From the NCBI GenBank assembly GCA_900109435.1, contig FNZT01000007.1:161197-225196 (forward strand): a stretch of DNA of 64,000 bases, written 5' to 3'. The notes under the pieces are model-generated. The model had not been told where the DNA came from. It ran no database searches and saw nothing but the letters and a program-made list of their open reading frames with translations. The stretch is from Ruminococcus sp. YRD2003 (GTDB lineage: Bacteria > Bacillota > Clostridia > Oscillospirales > Ruminococcaceae). Below, piece by piece: positions 9,396 through 18,073 of the stretch (positions are counted from its first letter, which is position 1; every line of letters begins with the position of its first letter). A program made the translations under genes and the position numbers.

Positions 9396-9411
9396 GTTAG
9401 AAAACACTAAC
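9396..9411. promoter_or_regulatory. Operator-like palindrome GTTAG-N6-CTAAC at enolase start site
   Basis: A perfect palindrome placed where transcription from the consensus promoter should begin, a typical repressor position. The half-site repeats upstream (9221, 9306, 9331). No regulator can be named. Confidence 0.5.
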
Positions 9412-9423
9412 AGAGAATATATC

Positions 9424-9498
9424 ATTATTGCAGGCTCCTTTCAGATAACAGGATAAGTGCGAATATCCTGAATATACGAGCCTGCAAGCGTCAATAAT
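9424..9498 (+). promoter_or_regulatory. Structured 5' leader of enolase
   Basis: Nested pairings: ATTATT (9424-9429) with AATAAT (9493-9498), GCAGGCTC (9430-9437) with GAGCCTGC (9478-9485), and inner AGGATA (9450-9455) with TATCCT (9464-9469). No known riboswitch class was recognised. Confidence 0.55.
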
Positions 9499-9525
9499 GT
9501 GAGTATTCACATTAAAATATAATAA

Positions 9526-10836
<1,311 letters not shown>

Positions 10837-10870
10837 TCCTGAGTCCATAGAATATAGACCACCTCATTAA

Positions 10871-10903
10871 AATTCGCCTGCAAAAATGCAGGCGAATTTT
10901 TTA
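10871..10903 (+). terminator. Enolase terminator
   Basis: Eleven-base arms AATTCGCCTGC / GCAGGCGAATT with an AAAAAT loop and a following T-run, 35 bases after the stop codon. Confidence 0.92.
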
Positions 10904-10938
10904 TCACTATTTTTTGTATAGGATAGTTTACTTCCTTG

Positions 10939-11148
10939 CTATCCGAGCGCAACATCAAGTATCATCATCAGCGTAAATCCCACCGAAAACATGATAACAC
11001 CAATGTTTGAATGCTCGCCCTCGGACATTTCGGGTATCAGTTCTTCAACGACCACATATATCATTGCACCGGCGGCAAAGCTCAGTAAATATGGCATTAC
11101 AGGCAGAAACAGTCCTGCAAACAGTATCGTAAGTGCGGTACTAACTAT
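10939..11148 (-). pseudogene. C-terminal remnant of a ZIP metal transporter
   Basis: Reading the minus strand gives about 69 codons ending in a stop. They include LLSFAAGAMIYVVVEELIPE and end in LMMILDVALG, which match the last two membrane helices and metal-site segment of ZIP/ZupT-GufA transporters (about 250 residues when intact). No upstream part is present; beyond 11150 the sequence becomes unrelated repeat DNA. The gene has been truncated at its 5' end. It lies in the same neighbourhood as the metal ATPase. Confidence 0.8.
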
Positions 11149-11217
11149 ATGAAACGATTAACCACACAAGTAAAACACGCAAAAATCATTATGTTTAGAC
11201 AAAAGTAATCATAAAGT

Positions 11218-11345
11218 ATAAATATTGGATAGAGAGGACTAACTCATTCTTTAAAGGAACGTCCTTGAGGGAGAACCCTTTTTCAAAAGGGTTCTCCCTC
11301 AATAAATATTCCGTATAGGTACAGCCTTTAGCGAATGTCTCTGTT
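11218..11345. repeat. Right-half copy of the dispersed intergenic element
   Basis: Contains an 18+1+18 base near-perfect palindrome at 11266-11302 (TTGAGGGAGAACCCTTTT and its complement around one C). It then has AATAAATATTCCGTATAGG and TACAGCCTTTAGCGAATGTC. The last 40 bases are the inverted counterpart of 5443-5480, and the palindrome is nearly the same as at 27521-27552. The palindrome may also end transcripts of the solute-binding protein gene. Confidence 0.75.
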
Positions 11346-11354
11346 GTGTTGTGC

Positions 11355-13544
11355 TTACGACTGCTCGCTGAGGAGGAGGGATACGCGGTTCTGTATGTGC
11401 TCGGCACACTGCTCCGCAGTCGATTCGCCTGCGATATATACGCCGAACTCCTCGGTGAGTATCGGACTGAGTTTGTCGTCCCATACGCCGAGCCTGTCAC
11501 ATGAGAGTATGACACTTTTGATGTAGTCGAACTGCTCCTGTGTTATGTTATCGGAATAGGAGAATTGATAGCCGTTCACAGCCGATGAGACCTTGTTGTC
11601 ATCGGCATTCATCGTATCAAACTTGGTTTTGTAAATATAGTCGAATGCGTCCTTGCGCGTGGTGAAGTCCCACGGCCCCCACGGGTCGGAAAGCACGTCG
11701 TAGCTCAGCGCATAGTTCACGAACTCCCAGCCCCCCTGCTGACACTTTCCGCTCGTCAGCACGCAGTATTCGTCCTGTACTCTGAACGTCCCGCCGCGGC
11801 TGTTATTCGGAGGTGATATGAATGTTGCATCGTCTATGGACATCGAGTGAGCTGCGGCTGACATCATAAAGGAATCAATCCTGTCTCCGCCGAGTATATT
11901 TCCGAAAAGTGCCTTTTCGTTTCCGAGCATATTCATGTTCTCGCCCGCGTCCAGTGCCATTTGCTCCTCAGTAATATTCGCGTAGTAGCTGTCACCGTAG
12001 GTGCCGATACAGTTTGCGTTCTTGCAGAATTCAAGGAGCTTTACGAACTCGGGCGAATCAAAGCGGCACTCCGCCTTTTCATAGTCTATCCAGTCGGCGC
12101 AGTTCTCGCCGCAGAGCCACGTAAATACATCCGTGGGGGTGTCCATGACGTAGTGCTCCGCGAGGTACATATCGGCGGGCTGAGCTGCCACAAAGTCGTA
12201 GAATTCATCGTAGTCCCACTTTGCCTGCTCGCGGCTGAGCACGCCGTGCTTGGCTATGTTGAGCTGGGGCGTGAAATAGCCCGTCATCGAGTAGAGCTTG
12301 CCCTTGTACTTCATTCCGCTGACGACATTCGGCAGGAAGTCGTCCTCGCTCATGCCGCCGTATTTGTCGTGGAGCTCGCCGAAATCCGCGAGAGCTCCGA
12401 GATTAATGTACCTGTAGAGCTCGCCGTGGTCGAAGGGGATATAGACATCGGGCGAGTCGTCCGCGAGAATGTCCCTCCACAGGTCGTCCTTGCCGTATTC
12501 GTATTCGCGGAACTCCGCCTGATAGCCGTCGCAATGACTTGCAAAGTCGGTCGCCATATCGAGTTCCATCGTGTTGACGTGGTTGTGCATACCGACGATT
12601 ACTGTCTCGCGGTCATCTGTATAGTCGTCGGGGCGGACAGTCAGCAGATGAAGCCCGCTTTCGGTGCAGGTTATGAATCTGCCCTCGCCAAACGGCGTGA
12701 TACCAATTATCTCCGACGCCTTGACATTCGAGGCTGTGAAGTTGAGAAGCAGTTTCTTCTCACCCTTTGCGTTCATTCCGTAGACACCGTTGTTGAGAAT
12801 GAGATACGCCGGATAGCGGTCGTCTCCCATAATTGGAGCTATTCGCATTGACGAGCTGTTAGGGTTCTCGGAGATTTCCGTCTCATTTGGTTTGCGGAGC
12901 TTGTCAAGGCGGGTGGCGAATTTGTCGAAACTGCAAATTATGCCGCCGTCACGGTCGAAGGTGTAGCTCGCGCCTCTGTCGATGTCGCAGCTGTCCGTCA
13001 CATTGCCGCTGCCGTCGGCTATCACTGCGGCGCTATCAAGGGTGATGAGGCAGTCATCTCCGCGGAAGCTGGCATGATCCACGCGGACGTCGCTCATGCT
13101 GAGGCGCCCGCCGAGGTCGCCGAGCTCCGTTGTCGAAGTGACCTTGCCGTCCGTCGAATATGTCTTGACCGACAGCACCGTTTCGCTGTCCGAAATACGC
13201 GAGCTCAGCGCCTTTATCTCCGAATCGGAGAGCGCGTAGAACAAGAGCCCCTCACCCTCTTCGTGCTCAATGGCGAAGCTCTCGCCCATGTTCAGCTGCG
13301 GATCGTACAGCACTGCGCGGTCGGCGAAGTACATATCGTTGTAGATGAACATCAGCCTGCCGTCAACTGTCGGTATGAGTGCCTTCGGGTAGTTGAAGTC
13401 GTCGGGGACGGGCAGTTTGTCCTCCTTGTAGAGCGTCTGCTCGGCGGAGCTGACGGGCACTGCCGAGCTCCCGCCCTTTTCAGAACACGCTGTGCAGCCC
13501 GATATCATCGCGAGTCCACACATTAATGCAAGTATCTTTTTCAT
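11355..13544 (-). CDS. Large extracellular solute-binding lipoprotein
   Basis: A 729-residue lipoprotein. The start at 13544 has AAAGGAGG seven bases upstream and yields a signal sequence MKKILALMCGLAMISGC, whose Cys-17 lipobox should anchor it to the outer face of the membrane. Residues about 40-350 look like a repeated beta-sheet domain. From about 360 on, the protein resembles sugar-type (family 1) ABC solute-binding proteins: DVYIPFDHGELYRYINLGA, then GMKYKGKLYSMTGYF, and a WGPWDFTTRKDAFDYIY segment near the end. No ABC permease genes are adjacent, so its transporter partner or sensory role is unknown. The long N-terminal extension is unusual for a binding protein. Confidence 0.75.
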   Translation of the reverse strand: MKKILALMCGLAMISGCTACSEKGGSSAVPVSSAEQTLYKEDKLPVPDDFNYPKALIPTVDGRLMFIYNDMYFADRAVLYDPQLNMGESFAIEHEEGEGLLFYALSDSEIKALSSRISDSETVLSVKTYSTDGKVTSTTELGDLGGRLSMSDVRVDHASFRGDDCLITLDSAAVIADGSGNVTDSCDIDRGASYTFDRDGGIICSFDKFATRLDKLRKPNETEISENPNSSSMRIAPIMGDDRYPAYLILNNGVYGMNAKGEKKLLLNFTASNVKASEIIGITPFGEGRFITCTESGLHLLTVRPDDYTDDRETVIVGMHNHVNTMELDMATDFASHCDGYQAEFREYEYGKDDLWRDILADDSPDVYIPFDHGELYRYINLGALADFGELHDKYGGMSEDDFLPNVVSGMKYKGKLYSMTGYFTPQLNIAKHGVLSREQAKWDYDEFYDFVAAQPADMYLAEHYVMDTPTDVFTWLCGENCADWIDYEKAECRFDSPEFVKLLEFCKNANCIGTYGDSYYANITEEQMALDAGENMNMLGNEKALFGNILGGDRIDSFMMSAAAHSMSIDDATFISPPNNSRGGTFRVQDEYCVLTSGKCQQGGWEFVNYALSYDVLSDPWGPWDFTTRKDAFDYIYKTKFDTMNADDNKVSSAVNGYQFSYSDNITQEQFDYIKSVILSCDRLGVWDDKLSPILTEEFGVYIAGESTAEQCAEHIQNRVSLLLSEQS

Positions 13545-13892
13545 TGATAATCCTCCTTTTTCCCTGAGCATGACCTGCTCAGAGCTGTTAGCCCGCAGTA
13601 CTGCGCGCCTCCCACTGCCTGTCGGAGCTGCACCGAAGCTGCTTTCGTTTCTTCAGCATGAGCCCTGTGCGGTGCTGCCTATATATTAGTGACTTTCAAG
13701 CCGTAAATAGACGAAAAAATTTTGCGTTTTCTTTAAACTTCGTATGGATGCACAAATCTGCGAGCCGAAATCTGTGAATTATCACAAGGCGACGTCCCTA
13801 TAAGGGCAGCGGTATGTCAATGTGAGAGTCCGCGGCATATAATGAGGTGTACCGCAATACCGACAGCGCTGCCTCCCGTCAGGGGTGATAAT
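13545..13892. other. Divergent intergenic region
   Basis: A 348-base spacer between the divergent lipoprotein and DUF3343 genes. It has one short inverted repeat (CTGAGCA / TGCTCAG, 13564-13582), an A/T-rich patch at about 13715-13745, and a TATAAT at 13838-13843 that could be the -10 box for the DUF3343 operon, although no good -35 box was found. Nothing else was recognised. Confidence 0.5.
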
Positions 13893-14105
13893 ATGAACAA
13901 GTGTATTCTGGAGATGCCATCCTACACCTATGCGCAAAAGGCTGAACGCCTGCTGAGGACAAAGGGGATACCGAGCGATATCAAGCGGCGCAGTACAGGC
14001 TGCGGGTACGTCCTGCACGTCGGGGCGGAGTGCCGCACTGCCGCTCATATACTTGACAGGTACGGCATACCGTATGTCCTGAGGGAAAACGGCAGCTCGC
14101 CATGA
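13893..14105 (+). CDS. DUF3343 protein (putative sulfur/selenium carrier-like)
   Basis: A 70-residue protein starting MNKCILEMPSYTYAQKAERL; the start is chosen for the AGGGGTGAT site nine bases upstream. It has the DUF3343 pattern of a small alpha/beta protein with a mid-protein TGCGY cysteine and an AHILDRYGIPY tail. The family is thought to take sulfur or selenium from cysteine desulfurase-like enzymes. Here it overlaps the next gene by four bases (ATGA), so the two are translationally coupled, which supports a partnership. That function is inferred from family and context. Confidence 0.8.
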   Translation: MNKCILEMPSYTYAQKAERLLRTKGIPSDIKRRSTGCGYVLHVGAECRTAAHILDRYGIPYVLRENGSSP

Positions 14106-15223
14106 CTGTCAATTTCGACAACGCGGCTACCACCTACCCCAAGCCCGACTGCGTAAAAGCAGCGGTATGGGAGGCTATGGACAACTATGGCGGCAATGCG
14201 GGCAGAGGCGGGCACGCGCTCGCGGCGGCGACCTCCGAGGCGGTGTACTCCGCACGTGAGGAGATAGCCTCCTTCTTCGGTGCAGAGCCCGAAAATACCG
14301 TCTTTGCCATGAACTGTACCCACGCGCTGAATATGGCGATACAGGGCATTATGGCAGAGGGCGGCCACCTCATCATCAGCAGCCTTGAGCACAATTCCTC
14401 GGCTCGTCCCGCGGCAAAGCTCGCTGCCGAGGGCAGGATAACGCTGTCGGTCGCAGAGGTTTACCCCGAGGACGAGCGCACGCTTGAAAGCTTTCGCAGA
14501 CTGATACGTCCCGACACAAAGGCGATAGTATGCACCCTCGCGAGCAACGTCACGGGGCAGATACTCCCCTTCCGCGGGATAGGACGGCTCTGCCGCGAGC
14601 ACAATATCTGCTTCATCGCAGACGGAGCTCAGGCTTGCGGTGTCATAGACGTGAAGCTCGCGGACGGCATAAACATCCTATGCACGGCGGGTCACAAGGG
14701 GCTCTACGGCATAACGGGGACGGGACTGCTCGTCACGGACGGGCGCTTCCCTGTTGCTCCGATAATGCAGGGCGGCACGGGTACTGACTCGATGAGCCTG
14801 CGTCAGCCCCAGCTCACGCCCGAAAGCCTCGAGAGCGGCACTGTCGGTGTCATCGGCATAATGTCGCTCAAGGCGGGGGTCGGCTTCGTAAAACGGACGG
14901 GTATAGCCAATATCCGCCGCCATGAGGACGCGGTCTGCCGCCGCTTCCTGCGCGGGCTCAGCCGAGACAGCCGCATAACCGTATACCGCTCGCCTGCCGC
15001 GAGCTATGTGCCGATAGTTTCTTTCAACATCAGGGGAATGACCTCGGGCGATGTCGCCGCACGGCTCGCCGAGGAGGGGTACTGCCTGCGGGCAGGATAC
15101 CAGTGCTCGGCACTCGCACATACCGCTCTCGGCACCGAAAACGGCACTGTACGGTTCTCCCCTTCGTATTTCAGCCGCGGTGAGGACGCCGACAAGCTCG
15201 CCGAGTTGATAAAAAGTATGTGA
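14102..15223 (+). CDS. Cysteine desulfurase-like class V aminotransferase
   Basis: A PLP-dependent enzyme of 373 residues. It has an N-terminal NFDNAATTYPKP motif, the HNSSARP segment, the aspartate motif FIADGAQACGV, the PLP-binding lysine in TAGHKGLYGITG, and a candidate catalytic cysteine in AGYQCSALAH. Enzymes of this branch take sulfur (or selenium) from cysteine (selenocysteine) as a persulfide. It is coupled by a 4-base overlap to the DUF3343 gene, its probable acceptor. It differs from housekeeping IscS/NifS, and no iscU neighbour is present, so a dedicated pathway is more likely than general Fe-S assembly. Confidence 0.88.
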   Translation: MTVNFDNAATTYPKPDCVKAAVWEAMDNYGGNAGRGGHALAAATSEAVYSAREEIASFFGAEPENTVFAMNCTHALNMAIQGIMAEGGHLIISSLEHNSSARPAAKLAAEGRITLSVAEVYPEDERTLESFRRLIRPDTKAIVCTLASNVTGQILPFRGIGRLCREHNICFIADGAQACGVIDVKLADGINILCTAGHKGLYGITGTGLLVTDGRFPVAPIMQGGTGTDSMSLRQPQLTPESLESGTVGVIGIMSLKAGVGFVKRTGIANIRRHEDAVCRRFLRGLSRDSRITVYRSPAASYVPIVSFNIRGMTSGDVAARLAEEGYCLRAGYQCSALAHTALGTENGTVRFSPSYFSRGEDADKLAELIKSM

Positions 15224-15250
15224 TGATTACGTGATAATCCAAAAAAACTA

Positions 15251-15278
15251 TTGAAATATTCTCGATTTGTGGTACAAT
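15251..15278 (+). promoter_or_regulatory. Promoter of cdaA operon
   Basis: TTGAAA (15251-15256), 16-base spacer, TACAAT (15273-15278). It leaves a leader of about 200 bases before cdaA. Confidence 0.7.
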
Positions 15279-15284
15279 ATATAT

Positions 15285-15483
15285 GATGGGCAGCGTGTGC
15301 CGCTGCGGACGCGAGAGATATGTCCGCAGGAGATGTCCCTCGTTTCCGCGGGGGACGTACATAGATATAATGTGTCCTTAATGGCCGCCTGACGGCTTCG
15401 CTGCTTTTATCGGTATTAATTGCCAAATGTAGAATAAAGGAGCTCGCCCAAGACAGGCTCCGCAAAAGAAAGGAAGTGGAAAG
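15285..15483 (+). promoter_or_regulatory. Long structured leader of cdaA
   Basis: About 200 untranslated bases with at least two clear hairpins, GCGGAC / GTCCGC (about 15303-15325) and GTCCC / GGGAC (about 15332-15355). It ends in an AAAGGAAGTGG ribosome binding site. The conserved blocks of the c-di-AMP (ydaO) riboswitch were looked for and not seen, so the role is unassigned. Confidence 0.45.
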
Positions 15484-16362
15484 ATGCCCTCGTTCAATGA
15501 AATGCAGCACGCGTTCTTCAGCCTCACCAGCACGATAGAGCTGAGAGATATCGTCGACGTCGCTGCTCTCGCTTACATAATCTATCTTCTGATGAAGCTC
15601 ATCCGCGAGACCCGCGCAGGTCAGCTCGTAAAGGGTATCCTCCTGCTTGTAGCAGCTTATTTCGCCAGCAGCTTCTTCCAGCTGAAGGTTATGAAATATA
15701 TCCTCGGTCACGCTCTCGACATCGGTCTCATCGCGATGATAATCCTCTTCCAGCCCGAGCTGAGACGCGCACTCGAAAAATTCGGACGCACACGCTTCGG
15801 AGTTACTCTCCTCGGCATCGGTACGTTCTCGGGCGACGTCAAGCAGAGATGGGAGACCGCCATCGACGCGATTTGCGACTCGTGCGTGGAGCTCTCGGCA
15901 AGCTGTACGGGCGCGCTCATAGTCTGTGAGCGCCAGACTCGCCTCGGCGAACAGATAGAGACAGGCACTATCCTCAATGCTACCCCAAGCAAAGAGGTCT
16001 TCGGGAACATCTTCTACCCCAAGACCCCGCTCCACGACGGAGCTGTGATAATGCGCGACGGTATGATACTCGCGGCGGCGTGCTTTCTGCCGAAACCGCA
16101 GAATGATGCGGCTATCAACAAGAAGCTCGGCTCGCGCCATCGTGCCGCTATCGGCATGAGCGAGAACTCCGACGCTGTCGTCATCGTCGTTTCTGAAGAG
16201 ACAGGACAGATATCCGTCGCGATGAACGGTGTGCTCACCCGCGACTTCACACGCGATAAGCTAAAGGCTCTGCTCGAAAAGGAGCTCTTCGCAGCAAGTG
16301 AGGAGAGAACAGAGCGCAAGAAAAAAATCTCCTCCTTATTTGAAAGGAGGAAGAATAAATGA
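15484..16362 (+). CDS. cdaA: Diadenylate cyclase CdaA (c-di-AMP synthase)
   Basis: Makes cyclic di-AMP from two ATP at the membrane. The 292-residue length is normal. The N-terminal 100 residues hold three hydrophobic helices, followed by the DAC domain with its hallmark DGA (residues 185-187, in HDGAVIMRDG) and RHR (218-220, in GSRHRAAIGMSE) motifs. The stop overlaps the start of the next gene by four bases (ATGA), the usual coupling of cdaA to its regulator cdaR. C-di-AMP controls potassium uptake and osmotic balance in Firmicutes. Confidence 0.97.
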   Translation: MPSFNEMQHAFFSLTSTIELRDIVDVAALAYIIYLLMKLIRETRAGQLVKGILLLVAAYFASSFFQLKVMKYILGHALDIGLIAMIILFQPELRRALEKFGRTRFGVTLLGIGTFSGDVKQRWETAIDAICDSCVELSASCTGALIVCERQTRLGEQIETGTILNATPSKEVFGNIFYPKTPLHDGAVIMRDGMILAAACFLPKPQNDAAINKKLGSRHRAAIGMSENSDAVVIVVSEETGQISVAMNGVLTRDFTRDKLKALLEKELFAASEERTERKKKISSLFERRKNK

Positions 16363-17645
16363 GATTTCTCAAGGAATTCCGCGAAAAGCATATGCAGAGC
16401 AACTTCGCACTCGCGATACTCTCGGTCATAATCGCTGTGTTCGTATGGCTGATAATCTCGCTCACGCAGTACCCCGATTCCCAGAAGACGATAGAGCATA
16501 TCCCGCTCTCGCACAATATTTCGGGCTCGGTCGCGGAGAGCAACGGTCTCAGCTTCATCTCCTCGGATGTTGAAGAGGTGACGGTCGAACTGCTCGGCAA
16601 CAAGCTCCAGGTCGGCAACCTCAACAATGAGAACCTTGAGGCTTACATTGATGCCGATTCCGTCTCGAGCGCGGGCTCGCGCAACCTCACTATCAAAATT
16701 AAGGGCGCGAGCAATATCAACTATGAGATAAAGTCCGTGAAACCTGCTACCGCCAACGTCGTCTTCGATAAAATAGATACACGTGAATTCGACGTTGCTC
16801 CGAAGGTGCCGAATGTCCATGTAGTCGAGGGAAAGGCTGTCGACCAGAACGATATGACCTGCGACCCCTCGGTAATACGCATAACAGGTCCTTCATCACA
16901 GCTCGACAAGATATCCAAGTGCTATGCTGTGGCAAACAAGGAGCTCAGCCTCGACAGAACCTATGTCGTCTCCGCTGAGGAGCTCCAGCTCTACACCGAG
17001 GATAACGCCCTCATCGACCAGAGCGGGCTCAAGTTCAGTGAGTCGCGCTTCGATATCACGGTGCCCGTGCTCACACAGAAGGAAGTTGAGCTCTTCGTCT
17101 CGATAATCGATGCTCCCGAGAACTTCGATACAAGCATAATCCGCTTCAACCTCTCGGCTGATTCGGTTGTCCTCGCCTGCAATAACACGCAGACCGAGAT
17201 ACCCGACAAGCTCGATATCGGAAAGGTCTCGCTCAGCGAGCTGAAGAAGGACTTCAGCAAGACCTTCCTGCTCAGCAGCAGGCTCGAGGGTACCGATTAT
17301 GAGAACGTATCCAACATCGAAGCGATAACCGTTACCTTCAATGACTCCGACTTCGTGGAGAAACCGATGATAATCGACAAGAGCCGCATCAATACGAGCA
17401 ACGAGCCTGACGCATCGAACTACAAGTACGAGGTTCAGAGCCAGCGCCTCGAGATAACGTTAATGGGTCCCGAGGACGTGCTCTCAGAGGTGACTCCCGA
17501 GGATATCATGGTCGATATCGACCTCCTGAATGCGAATATCACTTCGGATTCGTTCAGCTGGAATGCGAGATTCTCCTGCAAGTACGACAACGTATGGGTA
17601 ACTACAAACTCGAAGGTGTCTGTAAAACGCACCAAAACAACTTAA
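16359..17645 (+). CDS. cdaR: CdaA regulator CdaR (YbbR-domain protein)
   Basis: A membrane-anchored protein of 428 residues. One N-terminal helix (about 20-40, FALAILSVIIAVFVWLIIS) is followed by extracytoplasmic YbbR repeats (about four, from residue 55 on, each with a P/N-x-V pattern). CdaR binds and tunes CdaA. It is coupled to cdaA by a 4-base overlap. In many Firmicutes glmM follows; here it does not, and a transposon-like fold-back element begins exactly at the stop codon. Confidence 0.93.
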   Translation: MRFLKEFREKHMQSNFALAILSVIIAVFVWLIISLTQYPDSQKTIEHIPLSHNISGSVAESNGLSFISSDVEEVTVELLGNKLQVGNLNNENLEAYIDADSVSSAGSRNLTIKIKGASNINYEIKSVKPATANVVFDKIDTREFDVAPKVPNVHVVEGKAVDQNDMTCDPSVIRITGPSSQLDKISKCYAVANKELSLDRTYVVSAEELQLYTEDNALIDQSGLKFSESRFDITVPVLTQKEVELFVSIIDAPENFDTSIIRFNLSADSVVLACNNTQTEIPDKLDIGKVSLSELKKDFSKTFLLSSRLEGTDYENVSNIEAITVTFNDSDFVEKPMIIDKSRINTSNEPDASNYKYEVQSQRLEITLMGPEDVLSEVTPEDIMVDIDLLNANITSDSFSWNARFSCKYDNVWVTTNSKVSVKRTKTT

Positions 17646-17821
17646 GGCAATACCGCACAAAGCTTGTGCTGGAGATGCGCCGACAGATTTTTCGTCAGAT
17701 TGTATAGAAATTCCGCAGGCATACTGACGTATGTCAAGGAATTTCTGTGCAAGATGACGGAAAATATGCAAGCATATCCAGTACAAAGCATTCAGGCGGG
17801 CTTTGTGCGGTGTTGCCTTTA
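17642..17821. mobile_element. Fold-back MITE, 180 bp
   Basis: Terminal inverted repeats of 22 bases with two mismatches (TTAAGGCAATACCGCACAAA... at the left, its complement ending at 17821). The interior continues to pair, for example TAGAAATTCC with GGAATTTCT and ATTTTTCGTC with GACGGAAAAT, so the whole element folds into one long hairpin. It has no gene of its own. A 51-bp deleted relative with the same ends lies at 24747-24797. The left end overlaps the cdaR stop codon. Confidence 0.85.
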
Positions 17822-17830
17822 GTCTGATTA

Positions 17831-17955
17831 AAAAGCACCCGCAGAGGGGAGCTCCCTCGGGCAGTTTCGTGGGTCACTGAGTTCAGAACGCAAGTTCGAG
17901 GCTCGGTGACCCGCTTTTTCCATTAAGGGAAGCGCACAAGCGGGTGCTTTTTTTG
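17831..17955 (+). ncRNA. Structured RNA element, copy 1
   Basis: An outer stem AAAAGCACCCGC / GCGGGTGCTTTT encloses conserved blocks (GAGCTCCCTCGGGCAGTTTC then GTGGG; and TTAAGGGAAGCGCAC) and an inner stem GGGTCACTGAG / CTCGGTGACCC. Copy 2 at 49481-49605 keeps the blocks but has different bases in every helix while preserving pairing. The outer stem is followed by a T-run on the plus strand and preceded by an A-run, so it could also be a terminator. Direction is assigned from the shared orientation of the conserved blocks and is uncertain. It may belong to the skipping-rope type of terminator-like RNAs, but this is from memory only. Confidence 0.65.
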
Positions 17956-18073
17956 TGCGATTCTCTGAAAATGCGCTTGCAATACGTAAAATCTATTGAT
18001 TTTTTTACATTTTAGATGTATAATTTTTTCTGTACGTTTTTTTGAAACAAAATCAATGATGAGGGAATTGACT

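Noticed and set aside
11961-12851. 296-codon open frame on the plus strand
   Set aside because: Antisense to the solute-binding lipoprotein, with Val/Leu/Arg-rich shadow composition and no start site.
15285-15483. Possible c-di-AMP (ydaO) riboswitch before cdaA
   Set aside because: The conserved core blocks of that class were not found, only unrelated hairpins.
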